Below are positions 1 through 8,862 of a stretch of 64,000 nt of DNA, piece after piece (position 1 is the first letter of the stretch; each line of letters starts with the position of its first letter). The notes beneath the pieces are model-generated. The model saw only the letters and a program-made list of their open reading frames with translations, had not been told where the DNA came from and made no database searches. The stretch spans positions 868,001 through 932,000 of the forward strand of contig OY781093.1 in assembly GCA_963676355.1 (NCBI GenBank), written 5' to 3'. The position numbers and the translations under genes are program-made. This DNA is from JAGLOK01 sp963676355 (GTDB taxonomy: Bacteria > Bacillota > Clostridia > Christensenellales > UMGS416).

Positions 1-1151
1 TCAACCAACGATATTGCGGTTCGTGTTTTGCCTGATCCTGTGGCCATAACCAAAAGAGCTTTCCTGCGTCCTCTAGAAAGAGACTCACATACAGCCTGTA
101 TAGCTTTCTTTTGATAAGGTCTATTCGTGATAGAATCTTTTATATGAAGATTGTCCAACGGAAATTTATTTGTGTTTTTAAAATGAGTCCATTGCAACTC
201 ATATTTTGTATAAATACCTGATACTCTGCGTGGTGGATAGTTCCTATTATCCCAGATGTAATATTCAAATCCGTTTGTATAGAAAATTATTGGCCGAACC
301 CCATATTGCGCTTCCAGACACTGTGCATACAGCCTTGCTTGTTCCTTGCCTACTTTTGGATCTACACTGGTTTTCTTTGCTTCGACTACGGCAAGAGGCT
401 TTCCATTATCGTCATATAGCACATAGTCCACAAACCCTTCACCAGTTGGGTTTGGCATCCCCTGAACCTTTACTTCCTCGAGGCAGTCTCCGCCGATTGT
501 CCAGCCTTTTATTCCAAGCTCAACATCGATATAAAGCTTCCTTGTCTGATACTCTGGAATTTCATCAACATTATAGGTGCGAGTTTTAGTGTTCTCTTCA
601 CGTTTTTCACGGTGTTCTTTTCTTAGGGTTTCATTCTCTTTGATGATTTCTTCCAGCTTTTTATCTTTTTCTCCAAGCTTTTTATAGAGACTTAATATCT
701 GCTGTTTGGTCTTTTTCTCTTTTGCTTTATCGGCCAGAAGTTCTTCATTAAACTGTAAGTTTTCTTCATATGTCTCACTGTAGCAATAATCTATCCATAG
801 AGCAAACTCAAAAAGATTGTGCAAAGCTAAAACAGCCTGCTGTTTGCTGATTTTAGCGTATGAATGTACGGCAGCATTGCCAAGCTTTTGTATGAATCTT
901 ATCTTTGGGAACAAATCCTCATCTAAAATGTTTCTGAAAGTGTAATCATGAATAAGAGCAGATAGATTATCTCGATAAGGCACTTCAAGTTCATTGTCAT
1001 AACTATACACCCACTTCACCCCAAGCTCTAAAGCACGGCGTGTCAATATCGCTGTGGTGGCATAGGAAACCACCATGCTCTTTTCTGCTTCAAGGCAAGC
1101 TTCGAAGAAGCTTAGGTATTTTGATTCTTTTTTGAGGAAGGTGAAGTTCAT
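1..1151 (-). CDS. hsdR: Type I restriction enzyme subunit R (HsdR), 3' part outside the window
   Basis: Motor and nuclease subunit of a type I restriction-modification complex; it would translocate DNA and cut unmodified DNA. I translated the visible 383 codons. Residues about 10-110 are an alpha-helical DUF4145-like region and about 130-185 a charged coiled coil. The HSDR_N nuclease domain follows, with FVDYVLYDD and then VVEAKKT (a D...ExK nuclease pattern). The helicase Walker A motif ATGSGKT lies just before the window edge. The ATG overlaps the stop of the upstream membrane protein gene (ATGA), so the two are translationally coupled. It is the last gene of a five-gene operon. Truncation is by the window only; integrity beyond base 1 is unknown. 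Confidence 0.9.
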   Translation of the reverse strand, partial: MNFTFLKKESKYLSFFEACLEAEKSMVVSYATTAILTRRALELGVKWVYSYDNELEVPYRDNLSALIHDYTFRNILDEDLFPKIRFIQKLGNAAVHSYAKISKQQAVLALHNLFEFALWIDYCYSETYEENLQFNEELLADKAKEKKTKQQILSLYKKLGEKDKKLEEIIKENETLRKEHREKREENTKTRTYNVDEIPEYQTRKLYIDVELGIKGWTIGGDCLEEVKVQGMPNPTGEGFVDYVLYDDNGKPLAVVEAKKTSVDPKVGKEQARLYAQCLEAQYGVRPIIFYTNGFEYYIWDNRNYPPRRVSGIYTKYELQWTHFKNTNKFPLDNLHIKDSITNRPYQKKAIQAVCESLSRGRRKALLVMATGSGKTRTAISLV

Positions 1152-2419
1152 ATTTTACTATCCTCATTCTTTTCAATTTTTTTAATTTTAGTACTTGCCT
1201 TAGATACTAGTTTTTTTAACGATTTTATTTCTTTTTTAATTTCGATATATTTAGTACTATTAGTAATTATCCATTTTTCATATTCATTTAATTTAAGTTC
1301 TGCTTGATAGTTACTTTTGTCATTATCAAGATCCACGGCATAGAATAATTTATTTGTTTTGTTTTTGAAATGAGCTTTTATTTCTTTAATTTTGGCGTTT
1401 ACATTTTTAATTTCTGATTTTATTTCAATATAATTTTCTTTTTTTTCATTTTTACAAAAATAATTTATTTTTTTAATTGAAGATTTTAAAGAATGAAGAA
1501 TTCTTTGCGGTTTTCCGAGATAAGGACTAATTACTTTTATCCCGTTACATGCATCGTTAACTGATAGCCCGTAATACTCCATAATCAAGTCTGATTTTAA
1601 TGCTTCAAGTATAATTTCATAGCCAAAGAATATCATATCTCTCTTCTCTATTAAATAATAAACTTTGTTTTTATCATAAGACAGTTTTGCAACCCAATAT
1701 AGTAGAATTATAATTAAACTTACTAGAATATTGAAATAAAAAAAATCAGTTCCTTTAACAGTACTATAAATACTAAAATTTAAATTGTATATTTTTACAA
1801 AAATTAATATCAAAGTTATAATAATAAAAATGAGCTCGCTTACAAAAAAATTGTTAAAGAATCTTTTATTTAATATCCTAATAATTATTTTATTACCTAT
1901 AAAAGGTATTATTATTCTTCGGGATGAATTTACATCGACTACAGAAATAAAAATAATATAAGTTATTAAAATTAAATAACTTGCATAGTGTATTATTGCA
2001 GTAAATTCTTTTTCGCCATTTGATTTAGTTGAGATTAATAAGAGTAATATTAATGCAGTAACAGTTATCCATACATCTATTAAATCTATACTCTTCTTAG
2101 ATTTTTCAGGATTTAATCTTTTATATCTTCTTGTCAATTTTCTCATACCCCACGAAAAAACAAACATCAAAAGAAGACATATTGAAATCATGTCGAAGAA
2201 TGAATAAGATAATAAATCATTTATACCATAAACTTTAATTATACTAAAAATTTTGTCTATGCAAATACCTATAGCGGCTAAGATTAACCATAAAGAGATA
2301 CCTGAAAATGATAAAGAATTTTTTTCTGCTTCAATTCTCCAGGCTAAATAGTCTAACCAATCATTTCTGGACAAATTTACTTTTTTATTAGGATTAATAT
2401 TTTTATCCATCCAACTCAT
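1148..2419 (-). CDS. Unknown multi-pass membrane protein with cytoplasmic coiled-coil tail, inside the type I R-M operon
   Basis: 423 aa, not recognised. Six hydrophobic segments are visible at about residues 37-60, 68-90, 110-128, 138-160, 195-213 and 228-247. A lysine/glutamate-rich, coiled-coil-like tail (about 255-423) follows and should be cytoplasmic. No enzymatic motif is seen. Its ATG overlaps the hsdS stop by one base (TAATG) and its stop overlaps the hsdR start (ATGA), so it is made with the restriction system and is not a separate transcription unit. Very high A+T content fits a horizontally acquired locus. Inference: an accessory of the R-M system, or a linked membrane-acting defence or abortive-infection component. 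Neither role can be proved from sequence. Confidence 0.75.
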   Translation of the reverse strand: MSWMDKNINPNKKVNLSRNDWLDYLAWRIEAEKNSLSFSGISLWLILAAIGICIDKIFSIIKVYGINDLLSYSFFDMISICLLLMFVFSWGMRKLTRRYKRLNPEKSKKSIDLIDVWITVTALILLLLISTKSNGEKEFTAIIHYASYLILITYIIFISVVDVNSSRRIIIPFIGNKIIIRILNKRFFNNFFVSELIFIIITLILIFVKIYNLNFSIYSTVKGTDFFYFNILVSLIIILLYWVAKLSYDKNKVYYLIEKRDMIFFGYEIILEALKSDLIMEYYGLSVNDACNGIKVISPYLGKPQRILHSLKSSIKKINYFCKNEKKENYIEIKSEIKNVNAKIKEIKAHFKNKTNKLFYAVDLDNDKSNYQAELKLNEYEKWIITNSTKYIEIKKEIKSLKKLVSKASTKIKKIEKNEDSKI

Positions 2420-3621
2420 TAGGTTATTTCTCCCTTAAAAGCCCTTTGCATAAGCCCGGCAAATTGCTCTTCCATTTTTAAGAGCGATTTTTGCATTTGG
2501 TCTTTTTGTTTTTCAATCGATTCGACTTTTTGTTCAAATTCTTCTTGTAAAGTTATAGTTGGAAGGATTATTTGCATTTCTTTTATTTGCCTGAACTCTA
2601 TATTATCTGCTGTAACAGCTCTTACTTTTGATAATAAATATCTTTGTGACATTATCCAAAAATATAAGAAAAAAGATGGATTTACTATGCTACGATTCAA
2701 TACAAATGCTTTCATATCCTGATTAATGGTTACTTCCTTCGTATTAATGGCAACAGGTAAATGCTTTTTAAGTATTCCGCTTCTTATTACCATCAAAACA
2801 GAAAGATTAGGTATCAGCTTTGTTGAACTTTTTTCTATTGCAACTTTATTAATATGGTCTATACTATTATCAATATAAAGCCTTTTCATATCTTTAGGTG
2901 TAACCCATGGGATATCCCCTATGTAAAAATCAGGTTTGTTTTTTGAAGGAGTACCTCCCCCTAATATCTTTTTACATACTTTTGCAACTTCGCGAGTTTC
3001 CCACCCCTTCTCATTCTTCACTGGATCACCAAACATATCATAAAACACGCTCTCCACAAGCTTATCCATAAGCTCAAGCTGCTCTTTGCGCTTGTCGATT
3101 AGGGATTGAGCTTTGTCGAGTATGGCGACGATTTTCTGTTGGGTTTCGAGTGGAGGGAGGGGGATGATTGTAGATTTCAAATAATCATTTAATTTCAAAT
3201 TTATTATACCAGTCGTTTTGTTTTGATATTTTAATACCTCACCTTTTTTATAAAGATCAAATAACAGATAAGCTATAAATTTTGGATTATTCCCTTTTTT
3301 AGTTCTTAAAACTGAAGTGAAGTTATTACATAATCTTGTTTCGTTATCATTTGGATCATAAAATAAAATTCTTCCTACAGGTTGAGATGGACTACCGCCA
3401 GATTTTTCAATTATAATATCACCAGATTGTAATTTTTTAGAAGTAATTTTTTTATAGTCAATATCTCTTTTCACAATTTCAGAATCTTTTTTTATTCTTA
3501 TATCTGATGAGAAATTTGTACTCCTAATTATTTCTACAGTATTATTTTCAAAAGTAGGCTCATTTCCCCATTCTCCGCTTAATGGTTTTTCAAATAAATT
3601 ACATAACTGAATATTCTTCAT
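2419..3621 (-). CDS. hsdS: Type I restriction-modification specificity subunit (HsdS)
   Basis: 400 aa, the usual length of HsdS. It recognises the DNA target and tethers HsdM and HsdR. It has two target-recognition domains, each followed by a conserved helical spacer. The first spacer contains PLPPLETQQKIVAILDK (about residues 155-171) and a helix ending FYDMFGDP. The second repeat begins with GWETREVAKV and ends in a helix with QEEFEQKVESIEKQK and a terminal AFKGEIT. This two-fold repeat is typical of the family. Start and stop each overlap neighbouring genes by one base (TAATG), so it lies in a tightly coupled operon. The target sequence cannot be read from the protein. Confidence 0.93.
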   Translation of the reverse strand: MKNIQLCNLFEKPLSGEWGNEPTFENNTVEIIRSTNFSSDIRIKKDSEIVKRDIDYKKITSKKLQSGDIIIEKSGGSPSQPVGRILFYDPNDNETRLCNNFTSVLRTKKGNNPKFIAYLLFDLYKKGEVLKYQNKTTGIINLKLNDYLKSTIIPLPPLETQQKIVAILDKAQSLIDKRKEQLELMDKLVESVFYDMFGDPVKNEKGWETREVAKVCKKILGGGTPSKNKPDFYIGDIPWVTPKDMKRLYIDNSIDHINKVAIEKSSTKLIPNLSVLMVIRSGILKKHLPVAINTKEVTINQDMKAFVLNRSIVNPSFFLYFWIMSQRYLLSKVRAVTADNIEFRQIKEMQIILPTITLQEEFEQKVESIEKQKDQMQKSLLKMEEQFAGLMQRAFKGEIT

Positions 3622-4409
3622 TAAATATCCTTTGTGTCAGTGTCGTTCTTTGTTAGATTAATTGAATCTTTAATTTTTTTCTTAGTATAATGCTTGCTAA
3701 TAAAATAATATGTTATAATCATAACAATCATAATTATTGCAAGAAAAGTACTTATTATATCAATTTGATTATTGGTTTTAGTGTATGATTCAATGTAGTT
3801 TTCATAAGTAGGTATTTCACTAAATTTATTTATAAGCTTTGAAAAAACAACAAAAAATATCGAATATATTAACCCAACTATTAAAACGGTGTTTTTAAAT
3901 TTTTCTTTTTTTGTTTTTATTTTATCAAAGCTTATTTTGCAATTATTAATTTTACCAGTAAATTTCGGAGATACTATATAGTCATGAAGTAGGATAACCG
4001 TAAACCCATCTTTATTTTCTAAATAATTAAATGAAATTTGAAGTTCATTATTATTTAGTATCTCAGCCTTTGGAAGTAATCCTTCTTTTGTTATATCCTC
4101 GATGCTATATTCATAAATACTAAAATCTTTTGGTATGTTAACAATGAGTCTTGTTAATATATCTGATTCAATAATATCCTTATTTCCAATATTCTTAATA
4201 GTTATTTTTGTGTGATTTAATTCATTTATAATAGATTCATTATATGAGATTTTCAGATGCTTATATTTATCATTATTCTTAATTACGTTTGTTGTGGATA
4301 TTAATACTGATAACTTTTTTCTGCCAGTATAATACCATGTAATTAGCCATGTAATTAATGCAGTTAGTATTGCTACTCCAACTGTTATTAACACTGCAAC
4401 TGTTGTCAT
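3621..4409 (-). CDS. Unknown membrane protein between hsdM and hsdS
   Basis: 262 aa, not recognised. One hydrophobic segment lies at residues about 2-28 and two more near the C-terminus (about 173-193 and 215-240). They flank a soluble region of about 140 residues rich in beta-type alternation and N/I/K residues (for example KITIKNIGNKDI), which looks like a beta-sandwich. The ATG overlaps the hsdM stop by four bases (ATGA) and the stop overlaps the hsdS start by one base. This position splits the normally adjacent hsdM-hsdS pair while keeping translational coupling, so co-production with the methyltransferase is likely. Function unknown; it may act with the six-segment membrane protein of the same operon. 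Confidence 0.7.
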   Translation of the reverse strand: MTTVAVLITVGVAILTALITWLITWYYTGRKKLSVLISTTNVIKNNDKYKHLKISYNESIINELNHTKITIKNIGNKDIIESDILTRLIVNIPKDFSIYEYSIEDITKEGLLPKAEILNNNELQISFNYLENKDGFTVILLHDYIVSPKFTGKINNCKISFDKIKTKKEKFKNTVLIVGLIYSIFFVVFSKLINKFSEIPTYENYIESYTKTNNQIDIISTFLAIIMIVMIITYYFISKHYTKKKIKDSINLTKNDTDTKDI

Positions 4410-5857
4410 AGTAATATCCTTTCAATTTCGTCTATTCCTTTTGCGATTTCCTCTTCGAGTTCTCGAATTTTGGCAATAACAATTTTTGGCTCATCATATT
4501 CCACTTCATCATATTCGATTTCTTTATAGCGGTTTATGCTGAGGTCATAATCAAATCCTTTGATTTCATCTTTAGACACAAAGAAACTTTTATCTGTGCG
4601 CTTCCTGTCTATTTCATTTTCTCGGTTGTGATATCTTTTAATGATATCGGAAATATCATTGTCTTTAATCTCTTGACGTTTATCATCAAGTGAATAACCA
4701 TCAGCCTGCATATCATAAAACCAGACTTTATCTGTGCCGCCATCACCTGTCTTGGTGAAGATAAGTATTGCGGTTGATACTCCTGCATAAGGTTTGAATA
4801 CACCCGAAGGCATTGAAATAACTGCGTGCAGATGGTGATTTTCGATTAATTCTTTGCGGATAGATTTATGAGCGTTTGAGCTTCCGAACAAAACTCCGTC
4901 AGGTACGATTGAAGCACAGCGACCGCCGATTTTTAATATGCGCAAAAACAAAGCGAGGAATAACAGCTCTGTCTTTTTTGTTTTTGTTATTTTTAATAGC
5001 TCTGCCGATACGCTGTCATAATCCAGAGAACCTTTGAAAGGTGGATTTGCAAGAACCAAAGTATATCTTGATTCATCTCTGTTTATTTCTGATAAAGAAT
5101 CTTTGTATGTGATATTAGGATTATCTACATTATGAAGCATCATGTTCATTGCACCGATACGGAGCATCGTTCTGTCCATATCATTGCCGTAGAACATTGA
5201 ATTTGAGTAATGGTTTTTTATATCTATGTCAGAAAACATATCATAGTTGTCTACTAAATATCGGCTTGCAGCTACTAAGAATCCGCTTGTACCGCAAGCT
5301 GGATCAATTATGGTATCCTCTGGAGTGGGTTTAGTCAGCTCCACCATCATCTTGATAATATGGCGTGGAGTGCGGAATTGGCCGTTTGTTCCAGCTGTTG
5401 CTATCTTAGATAAAAGGTATTCATATAGATCACCTTTAGTATCGGAATCGGCAATAGGAAGTCCTTCAATGCCTGTGATTATCTGTTCAAGCATTTTAGG
5501 TGTAGGTATCATAAATATCGCATCTTCCATATACTTGGAAAAAGTGCTCTGTTTATCCTCGTGAAGGTTTTTTATAAATGGAAATACTTTTTTAGCTACT
5601 GTATCATACATTTTTTCAGCACTTAATTGTCTGAAATTACTCCATCTTAAATCACTTTGTTCATCATTGAAAATCTTAGGACTATTCAACCCTAATAATT
5701 CATCATTTTTTTCTGTAATTGATTGCTTGTCATCTAATGACTTTATAAAAAGCAAATAAGTGAATTGTTCTATTACAGATAAAGGATTGGTTATACCGCC
5801 AGTCCAGAATATCTCCCAAATCTTATCAACCTTGCTCCGCAACTCTCCAGTAACCAT
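4406..5857 (-). CDS. hsdM: Type I restriction-modification DNA methyltransferase subunit (HsdM)
   Basis: 483 aa; methylates adenine within the HsdS target using S-adenosylmethionine. It has an N-terminal helical HsdM_N domain (about 1-125), SAM motif I DPACGTSGFL (185-194), and catalytic motif IV NPPF (271-274), which marks an N6-adenine enzyme. The open frame extends 22 codons upstream, but the start at MVTGELRSKV is chosen because GAGG lies 7-10 bases before it and the added residues are not family-like. It is the first gene of the operon hsdM - membrane protein - hsdS - membrane protein - hsdR. No own promoter could be assigned with certainty in the AT-rich region upstream. Confidence 0.95.
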   Translation of the reverse strand: MVTGELRSKVDKIWEIFWTGGITNPLSVIEQFTYLLFIKSLDDKQSITEKNDELLGLNSPKIFNDEQSDLRWSNFRQLSAEKMYDTVAKKVFPFIKNLHEDKQSTFSKYMEDAIFMIPTPKMLEQIITGIEGLPIADSDTKGDLYEYLLSKIATAGTNGQFRTPRHIIKMMVELTKPTPEDTIIDPACGTSGFLVAASRYLVDNYDMFSDIDIKNHYSNSMFYGNDMDRTMLRIGAMNMMLHNVDNPNITYKDSLSEINRDESRYTLVLANPPFKGSLDYDSVSAELLKITKTKKTELLFLALFLRILKIGGRCASIVPDGVLFGSSNAHKSIRKELIENHHLHAVISMPSGVFKPYAGVSTAILIFTKTGDGGTDKVWFYDMQADGYSLDDKRQEIKDNDISDIIKRYHNRENEIDRKRTDKSFFVSKDEIKGFDYDLSINRYKEIEYDEVEYDEPKIVIAKIRELEEEIAKGIDEIERILL

Positions 5858-6049
5858 AAAATACCTCAAAAAATAAAATCTATTATATCTATTATATGAA
5901 TTTAAACATGGTAAAACAACCATAAAAAATAATTGCCTGATGATGATAATATGTTTTAGCTACTGATTAGATTCAATTTCAAGGGTATTGGAAAATATGT
6001 TTATTTACTTGGGCTGTCTTTTAAAAACGTTTACTATGCTATTTGCTTA

Positions 6050-6077
6050 AAAATCCTGATTGGCTGGGGATTTTTTA
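6050..6077 (-). terminator. Bidirectional hairpin between the hsdM operon and the 149-aa gene
   Basis: AAAAATCC (6050-6057) pairs with GGATTTTT (6069-6076) across a 12-nt loop. With flanking T tracts on either strand it can end the transcript of the 149-aa membrane-anchored gene. Weak stem, so moderate confidence. Confidence 0.45.
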
Positions 6078-6122
6078 AGTGTGATTAAAATCAAAATTTA
6101 GAGTATATCGGAGAGGAAATTA

Positions 6123-6572
6123 TTAATCATACTCAATGATCTCTGCTCTAAAATATTCTACATCGCCTGATGATGGTGCTTTGGTCATTACATCGAATTC
6201 TTGACTATCTCCTACTCCTATACCTTCAGAACCAACTGCATAAGTCCAGTCAGAAGTTAATACTTCTTTATTTGTATCAAGATAATAGATTTTAACTTTT
6301 ATATATTTAAATGATTCCTTACCATTATTGGTTATTTTATAAGTTACAGTATAAAGGCCATTATCGAAATCAGAATTTAAGAATTTAACTTTTAAGTCAT
6401 TGATTGATTTTCGATATGGTGTTGCAGTAACTACATGAGTTTTTGAAGTTGTATCATAAGCTGATTCGTCAGATACTGATACGGAGTTAGAATCAGAAAT
6501 ACTGTTTACAATAATCACATATGCCAATATGAGCACTAATAAACCTACCAAAATTGGAATTCTTTTTTTCAT
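6123..6572 (-). CDS. Membrane-anchored extracytoplasmic protein, unknown function
   Basis: 149 aa. An N-terminal KKR is followed by a hydrophobic stretch (about residues 5-25), giving a signal anchor. A Ser/Thr/Asp-rich linker and a beta-rich domain (about 55-149) follow; phrases such as VTYKITNNGKESFKYIKVKI suggest an immunoglobulin-like or FxLYD-type fold. No lipobox cysteine is seen. It is transcribed divergently from an XRE repressor gene. Its predicted promoter has perfect -35 and near-perfect -10 boxes, and a palindrome covers the -10, so the XRE protein is the likely regulator. Role unknown; it is probably accessory to the island. Confidence 0.65.
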   Translation of the reverse strand: MKKRIPILVGLLVLILAYVIIVNSISDSNSVSVSDESAYDTTSKTHVVTATPYRKSINDLKVKFLNSDFDNGLYTVTYKITNNGKESFKYIKVKIYYLDTNKEVLTSDWTYAVGSEGIGVGDSQEFDVMTKAPSSGDVEYFRAEIIEYD

Positions 6573-6596
6573 AATTTACCTCTTTATTTAGAGTAT

Positions 6597-6625
6597 ATAT
6601 TACTCTTTATAGGAAATGCTGTCAA
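6597..6625 (-). promoter_or_regulatory. Promoter of the 149-aa gene with a palindrome over the -10
   Basis: On the minus strand TTGACA (6620-6625), 17 bp, TAATAT (6597-6602). The 17-bp inverted repeat AGAGTA-TATAT-TACTCT (6590-6606) overlaps the -10 box and is a plausible repressor operator. Confidence 0.65.
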
Positions 6626-6650
6626 CTAAAAAGCTTACTAATATCAACCT

Positions 6651-6677
6651 ATAGTGAACCATATTTATATACACTAT
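6651..6677. promoter_or_regulatory. Inverted repeat upstream of the XRE gene
   Basis: ATAGTG (6651-6656) and CACTAT (6672-6677) with 15 bp between, located 14-40 bp before the GTG/TTG start region of the XRE gene. Its position suggests an operator for autoregulation. Short arms keep this tentative. Confidence 0.4.
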
Positions 6678-6699
6678 TAGTAGTAAAGAGGTGATTGAT

Positions 6700-6984
6700 T
6701 TGGTTGATTTCGGTAATAGATTAAAAGATTTAAGGAGTGAAAGAAATATTACACAACAAGCATTGGCTGATAAGCTTGGAATCACAAAGTCAATGATAAG
6801 TGCATATGAAACATCAATAAGATATCCTTCCTATGATGTACTTATAAAAATTGCACTTTTGTTCAAAGTATCTACTGATTATCTTTTAGGAATAGATGAA
6901 AAAAGAACTATTAATCTTGATGGAATGAATGATAATCAAATCAAGATAATATCAAATTTAATTGATGAATTCTCAAAAATGTAA
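6700..6984 (+). CDS. XRE-family helix-turn-helix repressor
   Basis: 94 aa from the chosen start. The Cro/CI-type HTH is clear: RLKDLRSERNITQQALADKL followed by GITKSMISAYETSIRYPSYD, then the common tail LLFKVSTDYLLG. A GTG at 6691 is in frame, but AGAGGTGA (6687-6694) sits properly spaced before the TTG at 6700, so TTG is preferred; with GTG the protein is 97 aa. It is divergent from the membrane-anchored 149-aa gene and shares an intergenic region that contains two palindromes. Likely a local repressor of that promoter and of itself, belonging to the accessory island. Confidence 0.85.
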   Translation: MVDFGNRLKDLRSERNITQQALADKLGITKSMISAYETSIRYPSYDVLIKIALLFKVSTDYLLGIDEKRTINLDGMNDNQIKIISNLIDEFSKM

Positions 6985-7520
6985 GATAATAATTATTATT
7001 GAACTCAAATAAAGTGTACAAACCAGAAATAATTTTAAAAGCATATCGAGCAATAAATATATATAATTAAAGTGTGCGACTAGATGTACTTGGGGGCTAT
7101 ATAATATTTGTTCTGATTATTAGTTGTAAAACTCCCCCACATAATAGAATCATTCTTCGTATCGTAAAATAACATGACTTTGTGAGTGAATGTGTTTTTC
7201 TGGGAAATTGCAATATTTCATTGAATATCGCAAAATCATTATATGCCATTTGAATCCTCGTAAGCAGGTTTTAACATTGTCCTATACTCCTGTATTAGAA
7301 GTTAAAATATTTTACTACACGTTTTAAAAACAATATAAAATGAAGCCATATAAACGTTTGTGGTAATTTATACCATTTACTTAGCCCTATTTATTAGAAC
7401 AGCTTAATTTTGCATCACAGGGGATTCTAGAGGTCTTAGAATTGATTCTGGCATCAACATTATATACCATAAATTGCTAATGAGTTTTACTGTATAATGA
7501 GTATTTCTTATCGAAATAGT
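6985..7520. other. Gene-free AT-rich stretch
   Basis: About 540 bp with no supported coding frame. An imperfect inverted repeat TTGCAATATT / AATATCGCAA lies near 7208-7233. No promoter or RNA was recognised. It separates the XRE pair from the replication/integration module and could hold decayed element sequence. Confidence 0.5.
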
Positions 7521-8630
7521 TTAGCCAAGAGCTTCCAATGTTTGTATAAGTCTCTCTCGTTTTTTATCCAGCAATTTCACAGGGCATTCAAGTTTTTTTA
7601 TATCAAATTTTGTTGGTATAGGTACAGGGTTAATGCCTAATGCCTTTATTTTTCTTTTGTAGTAATTATTAAAATTATGATCTACTTTTTTTAATGATTT
7701 TAATTCTTGGCCAAGCTTTCTAGCATAGTCAGGATATATAGACATTATGTTTTTCTTTTCTAGGTCTGTCATTTGACTATTATTTATTATATTTTTTATT
7801 TCTTTATATGATTTAAAGTCACCTTGTGAATAAAATCTTTTTAACTTATCAGTAATTAACTTATACGCAAAATATATATTTTTATAATCTTTGAATTGTA
7901 ACGATAAACCATCTTTTTTTCGGAACTGGTAGAGTATTTGACTGCCGTATTTAACCTCTAATCTTAGAATACCGTATGATTCCTCTAGGCTTTCATCGTG
8001 TAACAGTTTATTTTTATTTTTCCAGCGTGTAGGTGTTTGGTTATACAATTGGTTAAATTTATTGTAAAAATTTATGGTAGTACCTGTTTGAGAATTCATC
8101 TGATATTTTTTGTTTGATTTGATATAAGAACTTGTATTTAATTCTTTTCTTGTTTCAATTACAAAATTTATATATCTAGGATCAGCTTTGTCAATAAAAA
8201 TTGTATTCATCATTATAATATATGCATCGACATAATGTTGTTTCTCCACGTTTATATTTACGCAGTATTCAATGTATTTCACGTCAAAATCATTTAGGTT
8301 AATGGATGGTACTATTGCTTGATTGGGAAAGAATAATTTCATTAGATTTTTTTCTATTGTTTCAAGTATATAATCAAATGGTACTTGTTCATCAATCATA
8401 ACATCATCAAAGTTCTTTACTTTTCCTATTCTATTATTATACAGATAGATAATTCTTCCACTAATCATCAGCATTTCTTTTTCAATAAAATACAACACAG
8501 ATACATTATTGATTGTTTTGTAAAAATATTTTGTTTGCCATTTTTTACTTACTTTATATTTAAAGTTATTTTTTTCGAATAGTGAAATGTCATATTCCTG
8601 TTTCAGTGTTAGTTTTACTTTATCAATCAT
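7521..8630 (-). CDS. Probable replication initiation protein of an integrative element (phage gene II/X-like)
   Basis: 369 aa, basic. The start is secured by a perfect AGGAGG eight bases before the ATG. The middle of the protein has RYINFVIETRKEL and then INFYNKFNQLYNQ (about residues 152-198). This resembles the RYIxFxxxTR / (F)YxKxxEL signatures of gene II/X-type rolling-circle initiators, where the tyrosine-lysine motif acts in nicking; the match is from memory and is not exact. No H-x-H metal motif is obvious. Location next to an excisionase-like gene and an integrase, and a strong hairpin 30 bp upstream, support a role in replicating an excised circular form. It could instead be a relaxase-like mobilisation protein. 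Confidence 0.55.
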   Translation of the reverse strand: MIDKVKLTLKQEYDISLFEKNNFKYKVSKKWQTKYFYKTINNVSVLYFIEKEMLMISGRIIYLYNNRIGKVKNFDDVMIDEQVPFDYILETIEKNLMKLFFPNQAIVPSINLNDFDVKYIEYCVNINVEKQHYVDAYIIMMNTIFIDKADPRYINFVIETRKELNTSSYIKSNKKYQMNSQTGTTINFYNKFNQLYNQTPTRWKNKNKLLHDESLEESYGILRLEVKYGSQILYQFRKKDGLSLQFKDYKNIYFAYKLITDKLKRFYSQGDFKSYKEIKNIINNSQMTDLEKKNIMSIYPDYARKLGQELKSLKKVDHNFNNYYKRKIKALGINPVPIPTKFDIKKLECPVKLLDKKRERLIQTLEALG

Positions 8631-8659
8631 TTTTCCTCCTTTAGGTTAATTTTAATTAG

Positions 8660-8700
8660 TACCATCAAAAAACATCGAACGAGAGGGATTTTTGATGGTA
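8660..8700. repeat. Strong inverted repeat upstream of the rep-like gene (candidate nick/origin hairpin)
   Basis: TACCATCAAAAA (8660-8671) and TTTTTGATGGTA (8689-8700) form a perfect 12-bp stem with a 17-nt loop, 30 bp before the rep start codon. No U-run is suitable for termination in the rep direction. Rolling-circle initiators often act at such hairpins next to their own gene. The function is inferred from position. Confidence 0.5.
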
Positions 8701-8862
8701 ATATGTGGTAATAAATTACATTAAATATGACACTTTATTATAGCTATAACTTTGTAAGAGTATTTGGATAATATCGTATCTAAGCTATTTAACTTATTTT
8801 TTGTTCTTTTATGTAGTAATCTGAATTTGAATAAATCGTAAGTAAAAAAATTACGTTAAATA

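Noticed and set aside
206..589. Plus-strand open frame of 127 codons at the window start
   Set aside because: It lies wholly antisense to the hsdR nuclease domain, which has clear family motifs. No ribosome site or recognisable protein.
5857..5923. Longer HsdM start with 22 extra codons
   Set aside because: The extra residues are not family-like, and GAGG is positioned for the ATG at 5857.
7208..7233. Inverted repeat TTGCAATATT/AATATCGCAA as attachment site or origin
   Set aside because: One mismatch, short arms, AT-rich context and no neighbouring gene evidence; listed only in the gap description.
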